Shown: positions 55,867-64,000 of the stretch, piece by piece
How positions within the stretch are numbered: position 1 is the stretch's first letter
Layout of the letters: each line of letters begins with the position of its first letter
NCBI GenBank assembly: GCA_037043455.1
Contig: JAWPHD010000286.1
Coordinates: 1 to 64,000 of the forward strand
Length of the DNA stretch: 64,000 nt
Direction: 5' to 3'
Source of the DNA: Cyrtodaria siliqua
Taxonomy: Eukaryota; Mollusca; Bivalvia; Adapedonta; Hiatellidae
Notes under the pieces: model-generated
What the model was told of the DNA's origin: nothing
Databases searched by the model: none
What the model saw: only the letters and a program-made list of their open reading frames with translations
Position numbers and translations under genes: made by a program

Positions 55867-56467
55867 CTGTTTTATTATATAACCCTCAATTTACAATTAT
55901 ATAAAACAGGTCAATATCAAAAAAACAATTATATAAAACAGGTCAATATCAAAAAAACAGGTCAATATCAAAAAAACAGGTCAATATCGCTAGATATTTT
56001 TTCTAAAAAATTACTTTTTAGCCAATGAAAACGCGTCTATTTATAGGTTATATAATAACACGTGATATTTTCGTCTGCTTTGTGCGAGCAGTCAGCGCAC
56101 CACTACTTGCACGAGACGTCCGTGCACCTGTCTATATCTATGTATAAGGTGTTAGTTTTCCAGGGATTAGGTAGTATTGGAATAACTGTTTACAGGTAAG
56201 ATTTTTTTTCTTCTTCGCTAATCGTCATTGTTTTGTATATAGTTTTGGTAATTATATAAAAAACAAATGTTAACATGCACGATATTATAGTACATTTTAT
56301 AACAAATACAACAATTTTAAGAATCGTATTTAGAGGTACACCCGCCTGTCAATACCTTGACACATATAGTACGAAAACGAAAGCCTGGGAAAAGGTATTG
56401 TCTAGGGTCCTCTGCACTCACGTATGATTCATGGGGTTATGGTAAACTGTTATATGATACAAAGTTA

Positions 56468-57154
56468 TTATTGAAAAAAAATTACAATCGTTTTAACGAA
56501 CTCACAAAGTTTCCTAAATTCTGTTTTGTTTGTTGTGTTCATTAGATTTTTGAATTTAATGATGTTTGGTCGGGAATAATACTTTGATTTTAAAAGTAAT
56601 GACCGCGATTCTGAAAATTCGTTACAAACAAGAAGATAATGATATTCATCTCCTATATCACGATTACAGAGTGTACATGTTCTGTTCTCTCTGTCTACAG
56701 TGTTCCATCTTCCTATTTCTATAGGTAATTTATGACTTCTCGTTCTAAATTTAATTATAAATTTTAGAAGTCTATTTGGAGTACTTATTAAATAATTTTC
56801 AAAGTTAAATGTATCTTTTAAAAGCCTATATGTTGTACATCCGCTTGATGTTTGTATGGTGTTATACCATTCATTAAGGAACAAGTATTTCAGCTTTTGA
56901 CATACAGCAAGAGATAGCCATTTTTGATTTGGGAAAACGTGGCTTGTCCAAATACCATTAAAGCCACATTTAATAAGAATAGTTCTGATACCATTAAGCC
57001 AACAAAAACGCTTTTTAGCAATATCAATACGTGTTTCATTGAATTGTTTGTGCATGATAGAATATATATTAAAAGACATTTTTTTCTCATTTTTGACAAC
57101 TAACTTTGCCCAGAATGAGGTAACACGTGATAAAATATCAATTGAAATTGGCAT
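56468..57154 (-). pseudogene. LINE reverse transcriptase C-terminal fragment
   Basis: A 228-codon open frame on the minus strand. The last third reads FRTRSHKLPIEIGRWNTVDR followed by CTLCNRDIGDEYHYLLVCNE, a Cys-x2-Cys...His-x4-Cys element at the C-terminus of many LINE RTs. The first part is the connecting domain, with no catalytic motif. It is truncated at the 5' side and sits inside the 5-kb TIR element. It resembles the shorter fragment at 61120-61298 (CNTLEDEFHFLFEC), so the two may be one family. Confidence 0.7.
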
Positions 57155-58355
57155 AACGCCAGTTTCTCCGTATATGTATATATTGCATGCATATTTGGAC
57201 TCATCATTATTATGTTAAAATGTTTGTCCGCAATAATTTCAAAACTCGTATGTTACCAGCTTTCTGATTGGATAATATTTCTAGCCCTACATGGCGTTTC
57301 GATTATTCGATTAACTGGCTCGTCTCCAAGGGTGATATTGTGCAAACATTTTTCGAGATTACATATGTAACAAAATTATTTAATATTTATGTTCGAAAAT
57401 TTTTATCGAATATACTGCCAATTGGTAACAGACATTTATATTTTTGTAGAATGAAAATAGTTTAACATTGAATACAAATAGTACATTATAGCATAAGAAT
57501 ATATTTTTTGTATGCAAATTTATTTTTATTGCGTACAAATAGTTCTGTTTATTGTGCAAACATATTGTAAAGAATAATGTTACGCATTGCACGCCATACA
57601 CCGACGCGATAATCGCCCAGAGTCAAGAAAATAGAAAAACTTTCCTAATGACACTGTTAATCTAACATTTAACTGCATAAATAAAGTCAATAATGCCGTA
57701 TTTGTCATTGGTTTATTGTTCTTTTTCACAACCCTTTCTTGAATACCTTAAATGATGGTGAGATACTTATAAAACACCCGTCTGGTCACAAAAATGCGAT
57801 TTTCTCAAGTTGATTTCAGGGCTGATCTTTCGGGGCGCCAATAATTTTCGGAGCTGTGCCATTCGGGCGCATTTTCTTACCGACCGGTGTAGTTTAAATA
57901 GTCATAACTTTTTTAATACGTGGATTCTTGCAGTAAGAATTATACACGTTTTACATTAAATATAAATTGTTTTAATCGTAAACCTGTTTTACCTCATTAT
58001 TGAATATTTTATGAGTATTTAGGGTATAAACGTCAGAATTGACATATTTTTGGGAAATATTCACGTTTAACTCGCCATATCTCATAAAATATTTGACATA
58101 ATGCAAAGACATTTACACACATTCGTGTATCGTTCATTCAGCAAAACGGAGAACCATTTCTTTCGTAAATATGTTGAGAATAACGTATCCAACGAGTAGA
58201 AATACTTACCCCAGTGTTGATGAGTACCTTATTGCTTTGAGCTGATCTTTCGGTAGCCAGCTGATCTTTCGGTCGCCGGTTTACCAGTGTGCTTGTGTGG
58301 TAGTGGAAACCTAAACGTCCTGTTCAGAAGCCGAACGTTTATATCTCTAACTAAG

Positions 58356-58425
58356 CTGTGGTCTAGTGGTAGACCCATTGGACCCATGATCGAAAAGTTG
58401 TGGTTCGATGCCCGCCATGACCATA
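58356..58425 (+). repeat. tRNA-derived SINE head
   Basis: TGGTCTAGTGGTAGACCCATTGG has the A-box form and GTGGTTCGATGCCCGCC the B-box form of polymerase III promoters, with tRNA-like spacing. The flanks cannot form a full acceptor stem, so it is a SINE, not a tRNA gene. It lies just outside the 5-kb TIR element. Confidence 0.55.
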
Positions 58426-58946
58426 TGTGTTGTGTGATAACTGTAACTAAGGTTGTAGTTCAATCCATTTGCATATGTTGCTATGAATATGCCACAAATG
58501 ATAAAACGGCGCGATGATGTCATCGTTCCAATATGGCACCTCCATTTATGTTATTTTTGCATATTTCCAATAGGTTATATCTCCTTTATTTGTTGTGGTA
58601 CTTTGACAATTCTTTCAGCCTTTTTCAGAGCCCATTTAAATAAATGTTGTTTGAAAATAGCGCATTGTCCCCTTACACCACAAGTTCGTTCAACATGTCT
58701 ATATAACTTTAAACAACATCTGTATTCCATTGAATTAATACACAATGTGTTGCAAAGTTAGATGTATTAATGTTATTGTTTTCGATCCCTTATTTTCAAA
58801 TAGTGTTACCTAATAGTGTTAATAATTGTCCATTTCATTTTCATCGTTTTTAGCGAACCATATGACCTATTTATGTGTCGACGTGCCGTAAAACATCATT
58901 TATTCATTCAGTTATGTTATGCCATCCATTTTGGTTTCGTCTACAG

Positions 58947-59010
58947 TGTCTAGGAGTCTGAGATACAGGATGATTTACCCGATGAAGAATCGCTATCAGG
59001 GTTGTTTAAA
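58947..59010 (+). CDS. Glycosyltransferase gene, N-terminal exon (partial)
   Basis: A 64-bp exon between an acceptor (TTTCGTCTACAG) and a strong donor (AAA|GTGAGT). Translation in the only frame that joins the next exon gives SRSLRYRMIYPMKNRYQGCL and then a Lys codon split by the intron (AA|A). An internal ATG at 58970 could be the start, giving a short basic cytoplasmic tail MIYPMKNRYQGCLK. Otherwise an upstream exon exists that I cannot see. Basic residues followed by the membrane anchor of the next exon fit a Golgi type II enzyme. Confidence 0.6.
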
Positions 59011-59194
59011 GTGAGTAAGACATGTAAACTTATATTTTAATCTTGATAAATTCCTTCCCATATGATTGTTTAATACATATACTTCTTAGATCTCTGTTTA
59101 ATCTAAATAATCTTGTATTTGCAATACAATGAGTCACATATATATAATAATTTTATATTAACATATATATTCCTATGGTTATTTAACGTTCTAT

Positions 59195-59373
59195 TTGGAG
59201 GATAGACTCCGATACACGGGACGGCCCGGTTTACGTACCCATCCGAAGTACGAGGCTAGGGGAAGTGTCTTGCACAAGAACACACCTACGAAACTCAGTG
59301 GCGCCGGTAAGGCTAGAACCCGGGTACTTCGGATTTCAAGTCAACTGCGCTATCCACTAGGTCATGTCAGCCC
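59195..59373 (-). repeat. tRNA-derived SINE in the intron
   Basis: On the minus strand: ATGACCTAGTGGATAGCGCA (A-box form), GTACCCGGGTTCTAGCC (B-box form), then a body with GTGTGTTCTTGTGCAAGACAC. It sits between the two glycosyltransferase exons without touching their splice sites. Confidence 0.7.
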
Positions 59374-59445
59374 CTGTGTTAATGACAAACAAATATAGTC
59401 TAACTGAGGCCGACATTTTAAAAACACGCATATATCTGATTGCAG

Positions 59446-59834
59446 ATTTTTACTGCCGGCATTTCTACTAGTAAGCCTTATCCTGGTGACATTACAGATT
59501 GACAACAAAAGCCCTGCTCCGTACAGTGGAGTGACACTGAAGAAAACAGACGATTTAACACCTCCCTTACGATATGCAGACGACAAACTTGCACATGTCA
59601 TACCGCCGGCACCGAATGCATCTGACATCAAACACACGTCTAGGATTCCCAAAATCATCCATCAATTCTGGGACAACGAGATTATACCTACCGAGTATGT
59701 AGAGCATGCACGAAGTCTGGTACGGGACAATGCTCCACCCGAATGGCAATACTATTTTTGGACAATGAAGACTGCACGGGCTTTGATCAGGGATAAATAT
59801 CCAACTTTCCTACCGACCTTTGATCTGTATCCAG
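59446..59834 (+). CDS. Glycosyltransferase exon: membrane anchor and start of catalytic domain
   Basis: A 389-bp exon following the acceptor TATCTGATTGCAG and ending at CCAG|GTAATA. The first 17 residues are a membrane anchor (FLLPAFLLVSLILVTLQ), then a stem of about 55 residues, then IPKIIHQFWDNEIIPTEYV and PPEWQYYFWTMKTARALIRD up to FDLYPG. IPKIIHQFW and W.YYFWT are hallmarks of the GT32/Och1-like sugar-transferase fold. The DXD metal-binding motif would be in the next exon, which is not in this window. Probably a Golgi enzyme adding sugars to glycans; donor and acceptor unknown. It has no stop or frameshift and is flanked by clean splice sites, so it is likely functional. Confidence 0.8.
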
Positions 59835-60690
59835 GTAATAGTGAATTATCAACATGCATTGCATTTCTACCACAGGTTATATACTTGTAAATGCGAGTTT
59901 AACCAAACATGCTATCGGTTGGTTTTTATTTCACTTATGATGTACTGTAAAGCGCAATATCAAGAAAAACTAAACAACTCGGCGATGCACATTAAAAACA
60001 CGACATGTTCAATATTTGGAATTTTTTTCTAATATTTAAAAAATGTGCATAGTACACTCTCTTTTTTACTAAAAGAGATATATAGCAATCTTGAGTTTTG
60101 TTTGAACATATTTTACACCTCGATTTACTTATCCTACCGCATTTTGACATTAAAATTGATTGCATATAATTAAATCAAACATTGAGATTTCACATTTTTT
60201 TCATTAATTTACCAAATGTTTAAATATATTGTTGGTGCAATATTATCAAAAGTAAGTAATATGTAAAACAATTTGCTTTGACCTATTCTTATAATTAAGA
60301 TTAATGATCGCAAATATGCAAATTATGTTGAAATACTAACGGGACGCAACACGTTTTAAACAAATCCCGATTGCCGTGTGTACCTTTAAGTATAATATGT
60401 TATTTTATCACATAACGTCCCTTGTTAGCAGTGTCGAACACCCATTTAATATTATATTGTATGACACACGTGTAATACAACCTGGAACGATTTTGATGGT
60501 TGAGTTAAACATGTAACACTACGCAAGTTTATTAACTGAAACTATTTTATTTATTACAAATTCATCCAGATCTGAGTCATAAACTTATTATTTGTGACAG
60601 CTTATAAAAATAATGCACGTTATACGTCTGACGTCGTGGCGGTTCTATGCTCATCTGAATTATTTTTTACTAATTAGATTGCAATGTTAT
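59835..60690 (+). other. Intron of the glycosyltransferase gene, AT-rich
   Basis: No exon candidate continuing the frame is visible. Contains dispersed repeat copy A (60215-60400). The gene must continue beyond the window, or else the exon is the last surviving part of a broken gene. Confidence 0.5.
60215..60400 (+). repeat. Dispersed repeat copy A, second copy
   Basis: Partner of 6120-6310, same orientation (TTTACCAAATGTT, GGTGCAATATTATCAAAA, ATACTAACGGGACGC, GATTGCCGTGTGTACCTTTAA). Confidence 0.6.
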
Positions 60691-60698
60691 GTGCAAAA

Positions 60699-60851
60699 AG
60701 GATCTTAAACTCGTTCCCATTCCATATAAGATTGATGAAACTCGTTATGAATTATTTTTAATTTTAACTCGCCAAAAGGCTCTTTAAAATTAAAATAATT
60801 CATAACTCGTTTCATAAATCTAATATGAAATGGGAACTCGTTTAAGATCCT
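60699..60851. repeat. Hairpin element (MITE-like)
   Basis: Arms of about 66 bp: AGGATCTTAAACTCGTTCCC, GAAACTCGTTATGAATTATT and the inverted equivalents ending GTTTAAGATCC, with a loop of about 20 bases (CTCGCCAAAAGGCTCT). Confidence 0.85.
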
Positions 60852-61119
60852 CTATATATCAATAGGTTTTGGAGCGTTTTGAATGTGCGTTTGCTTTCAA
60901 GAATCTTTTGAAAATACCGAAATTACATCCCACCCTCTCCACCCACACACACACACAACCGCCACTACCATCCACTTCCAAAAAGAAGGACAAATAACGT
61001 AAATCTATGATTATATGGCAAGAACAATGATGCAGCATATATATTATACAACAAATGTGTATGAATTTAAAATGTATATGATTACAACTTCAACACAAGT
61101 AAGTAAATATACCTTTACA

Positions 61120-61298
61120 ACAGGAGAGTTAATATTACCCCACAAATACTAATGCTAACCCTTTTAGTGAAGTAAGGTTTAAAAGGTCCATTATCATACT
61201 CTTTTTTAAAGTGATCTTTCCTTAAATTCGAGTAAAGGCTACATTCGAATAAAAAGTGAAACTCATCTTCTAGGGTATTGCATATTTTACAATTTCTT
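61120..61298 (-). pseudogene. LINE RT C-terminal piece
   Basis: The minus strand reads KICNTLEDEFHFLFECSLYS and continues about 25 codons more. It is the Cys/His terminal motif of a LINE RT. It lies downstream of the RT part at 61571-63340, with a retroelement end (61290-61570) and a loss of most of the RT between them. Confidence 0.65.
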
Positions 61299-61570
61299 TA
61301 TTTACACTGTCCTGTTTTAATGGGTTGACGGTAGGGTAAATGTGAGGTTTGTTGCACCCTAGAACCGGTTAAAAAACCCAGTGGCCTTTGTTGCCACTGA
61401 CCGTTCCAAGGCGGTAGCCCTATTGTCAACCCTTTTTTGTTTGTGATGTCGTTTGCATTTTTTATTACTTTTGCCTTCTCGTTTTCTGTTTGCGTGTTTG
61501 TTTTTGTGTTTTGTGGTTGACTGTCGTCCTTGGATGCTGCTTTCCCTGTCCGATATTTTTATATTTTTTT
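61290..61570 (+). mobile_element. Penelope-family 3' region inserted in a LINE
   Basis: TTTCTTTATTTACACTGTCC, GGTTGACGGTAGGGTAAATG, CACTGACCGTTCCAAGGCGG, GTTTGTTTTTGTGTTTTGTG, CTGTCCGATATTTTTATATT. 5'-truncated, complete 3' end, orientation opposite to the LINE. Confidence 0.87.
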
Positions 61571-63340
61571 ACATTAGTATACATTGATTTAATTATGTTT
61601 AACAGTTTTCCATTGATTCCAAGATTGATTAATTTATACCATATGTTTTCTCTAACAACGTAGTCAAAAGCCTTGGAAAAGTCTACCATGGCGCAAAATA
61701 TTTTTGACCGTTATTTAGTATGTGATTTATCACACCGTGTAGTACAAATATATTATCAGTTTTACCCATTTTTGACCTAAAACCAGCTTGTGCTTCGATA
61801 TAAATATAATATTCTTCGGCCCAATCTGTTAATCTGTTATTAAGGATTCTGGTGAATAATTTTCCAAAGGTACTGAATAACGTTATACCTCTAAAATGTC
61901 CAACTTCACTTAAGCTTCCATTGTTATGAATAGGTACGATATAGCCATCACTCCAAACGTCAGGGAAATAACCTAGATCAAGTATTTATTATATAGGTTT
62001 ATAATGTAAGGTGACAATTCATTAGCTCCATGAAGAAAGAAGTCATTTAATACCCTATCTGACCCTCCTTAGCGACCTTGACCTAATTCTGAGATCGTGG
62101 GCCGTAACTCATGTTCGGATATTGGAATGTTTAATTCTGCAAACATTGTCTGCATTTCGGAATTAACTAAATGTTCGTTAAAATAAATAATGCCCTCGTC
62201 TGCTTGGATGAAAGGGTCTGTTGGATTGTTTATTGCCTTAAAATAATCTGCAACATTATCACAACTTATGTTTTTTGCCTTACTGAGAACTGTGGATTCT
62301 TTCAGTAATTTCAAATATTGTTTTACATTTTTTAATTTCGCGTCCAAAAGTCTGGTAGTGTTAATTTTATCTTGCCGAAAATTGTAGCTTCTAAAGCTTT
62401 TCTTCTATATCGGTCGCGCATTCACCATACTTATTCTGTTTTCATCTGATTTATCATTTCGATACATATTAAGATATCTTTAAAATTATTTTCTCAGATC
62501 ACGGCATTTCGTATTATTGAAGAAGGAGTACTTCCCCTTTTACTGGAATACATTTCCTTTGTCGTTTTAAGCCACGCTTTATTTTCGAAAATTGGAATAC
62601 AAACGGAATCGATTATGTCGATAAAGTTGTTCAGGGGATAGTTTACTTTTATAAAATTATTTCTTTGTATTGTCACATTTATAAAAACTGAAACATGTAT
62701 CATTTGAGATGATATTTGCATTTTCACTATTATTATCACATTTAAGCGTACTTGCTGCTAATGAGAATTCGATCAAACAATGGTCGCTTAATATGTTAGG
62801 GTCATGAATATAAAAAGTTAAAATATGGTAACAATTCAGGATTTACAATACAATAGTCTACAACGCTCTTTCCAGTACTACCCACAAAGGTGAAAGCACC
62901 AATATCTTTATCTTCACACACCCTGCCATTTGCTACCCTCCAACCAGATTGCTTTAAAAATCAAGCAAACAATTACCGTTTGAATTTGAGACTTCATCCA
63001 TTGAGTTACGTGGTATATCATAATCAATTTGATAATCTTCAGGCAAAAAATCAACATGTAAAGTACTATCCATGCTTACAAAGTCAAACTGCTCTCCAAT
63101 TCTAGAATTGTAATCTCCTACCAACATAAAATTACAATGTTCATTTGTTAATGATTGAATATGAATTATATTCTCTAAAATAACATCATAAACATTCCTT
63201 TCATTTAAGGCATTTCTGCCGGAGTTAGATGGAATCATATAACAAAGACATACATTACTTATGTATTCAATTTCAACTGGATAATACCATATAACATATA
63301 CTCGTATATGCATACAAACTTTAATATTAAATTAGTATTA
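61571..63340 (-). pseudogene. LINE with APE endonuclease and RT, decayed
   Basis: Minus strand, 5' to 3': endonuclease pieces NFMLVGDYNSRIGE (about 63130), VDYCIVNPELLPY and DPNILSDHCLIEFS (62750-62890), a linker with DNVADYFKAINNPTDPF (62200-62260), and the RT motif MVDFSKAFDYVVRENIWYKL (about 61690). Frames are interrupted by at least six stops or shifts. GDYNSR and SDH are APE motifs and DFSKAFD is RT motif A. The FADD motif region is missing, removed where the Penelope-family end begins. The 5' end is also lost. Confidence 0.78.
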
Positions 63341-63464
63341 TACCACACCGCATTTCTTAAGATTGTCAGTTTTGTCTTTTACATGTGAGAGTTGTTGTCT
63401 AAAGGAATGTTAAGGTTTATGATACATGTTCACACCATGGTTTTTAAACGCTCTGTGTAAGAAC

Positions 63465-63833
63465 TAATATGTTCCTCGTACATAGGGTATGCCAATGTTT
63501 GGCCGCTTCTCTAGGGTATGCCAATGTTGGGCCGCTTCTCTAGGGTATGCCAATGTTTGGCCGCTTCTCTCCTTTCCATTTGGCCTCATTATTGTTCTTA
63601 TCCTTTTTCTTGAGGATCGTAAACATCCATTCGAGGTAACCATTAGCTCGGAGGGCATTTCTGACATGTTCAATGTCTGTCTTTCTTTTCGCCTCTTCCT
63701 TGACTAGTGATGCTGCACGGTGTAAAAGTGTGTTGAATACCGATCGTTTGTGGTCTAAATGTTGATTGGAACTGAAGTTCAAGTATTGGTACCAATCTCT
63801 ACCAGAGTCATTACATTGACTTGACTCTGCCAA
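63465..63833 (-). pseudogene. Canonical Penelope RT thumb and start of linker
   Basis: YLNFSSNQHLDHKRSVFNTL, HRAASLVKEEAKRKTDIEHV and RNALRANGYLEWMF are the post-catalytic region of canonical Penelope RTs. The next residues IPYVRGT are where the linker to the GIY-YIG endonuclease normally begins. This is a different, endonuclease-bearing type of Penelope element from the abundant family in this window. Truncated at both sides, with a 29-bp tandem repeat in the linker. Confidence 0.65.
63481..63575 (+). repeat. 29-bp tandem repeat, three copies
   Basis: AGGGTATGCCAATGTTTGGC and CGCTTCTCT repeat three times. The period of 29 shifts the reading frame of the Penelope fragment it lies in. Confidence 0.85.
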
Positions 63834-63974
63834 CTACAAATAAAGTAGGGCAAACGGTTATGTCACGTGATTCTTCAAAAACATTATGACGATGTTTATA
63901 ATATATCATTTTGCGTGATCCGCAAAGATAAAATATATACCTATATTCAATTTTTCAATTGTCTATCTGTGAGT

Positions 63975-64000
63975 TAAAGAAATATAAAAAGATCGGACAG
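63975..64000 (-). mobile_element. Penelope-family 3' terminus, cut by window edge
   Basis: GTTAAAGAAATATAAAAAGATCGGACAG matches the beginning of reverse-oriented copies such as 10817-10920. The rest lies beyond the window. Confidence 0.75.

Larger units (their letters stand above)
53268..58291. mobile_element. 5-kb DNA element with about 0.52-kb TIRs and 5-bp target duplication
   Basis: TIRs at 53268-53790 and 57767-58291 start CACACTGGTAAACCGGCGAC. CTTGT lies directly outside both ends (53263-53267, 58292-58296). Just inside the tip is a tandem pair of about 19 bp, (A)CCGAAAGATCAGCTGG, and a third CCGAAAGATCAGC at the inner end of each TIR, which are likely transposase-binding sites. The interior holds a LINE fragment, a hairpin, a dispersed repeat and AT-rich DNA, with no transposase. 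CAC tips and a 5-bp duplication suggest the Transib/RAG-like group, unproven. Confidence 0.8.

Noticed and set aside
53268..58291. Maverick/Polinton identity for the 5-kb long-TIR element
   Set aside because: Polintons are typically 15-20 kb with 6-bp duplications and AG-type tips. This element has CAC tips, a 5-bp duplication and no Polinton genes inside.
58356..58425. A functional tRNA gene
   Set aside because: A and B boxes are present but the ends cannot pair into an acceptor stem. More likely the head of a SINE. The same reasoning applies to 28731-28805 and 59195-59373.

Overview
The window looks like a repeat-rich, AT-rich stretch of an animal genome, most likely a bivalve mollusc. That is inferred from the kinds of repeats seen (tRNA-derived SINEs, AATTC-tailed retroposons, roughly 150-bp tandem modules followed by a C-rich end, Polinton-like genes, Penelope-like elements), not from a species marker. 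No bacterial features are present. The only convincing host gene is two phase-compatible exons of a type II membrane glycosyltransferase (58947-59010 and 59446-59834, + strand). Its 3' part lies beyond the window, so everything after 59834 is intron or intergenic. Nearly everything else is transposable elements at different stages of decay.

Layout. 1-6000: tandem repeats and a 3.65-kb inverted-repeat element (1459-5110) packed with GTTCT/AGAAC palindromic words, sitting inside a T/C-rich tandem array. 6586-8248: a fold-back element with about 0.45-kb terminal inverted repeats (TIRs) and a 5-bp target duplication. 11354-18993: a complete, apparently very young Ty3/Gypsy LTR retrotransposon on the minus strand. 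Its LTRs are 1563 bp with no length difference, and its target duplication is intact. Its single 1186-codon Gag-protease-integrase frame lacks reverse transcriptase. 20030-23533: the 5' half of an APE-type LINE. 24955-29860: many 5'-truncated copies of one retroelement family, plus tandem repeats and a SINE. 30080-31068: a mariner-type non-autonomous element. 31139-31797 and 39250-45385: remnants of Polinton/adintovirus-like elements (cysteine protease, DNA polymerase B, packaging ATPase, fibre-like and capsid-like genes), broken by stops, frameshifts, tandem repeats and a retroelement insertion. 45405-51036: three longer copies of the Penelope-like family, two of them head to head. 51219-52036: a long palindrome. 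53268-58291: a 5-kb element with about 0.52-kb TIRs and a 5-bp target duplication. 58947-59834: the glycosyltransferase exons. 61120-63340: a minus-strand LINE interrupted by a Penelope-family 3' end. 63465-63833: a fragment of a second, canonical Penelope family.

Two threads link the window. First, one Penelope-like family provides at least fifteen fragments that share the same 3' terminus and differ in their 5' truncation point, as target-primed reverse transcription would produce. Second, two long-TIR elements share a CAC...CTGGTAA terminus and 5-bp target duplications, which points to one DNA-transposon superfamily, possibly Transib/RAG-like. The most unusual single object is the young LTR element. 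Its remaining pol pieces are ordered protease-integrase-(start of RT)-(end of RNase H), which suggests a Gmr1-type, integrase-first element that lost its polymerase and was then mobilised in trans.
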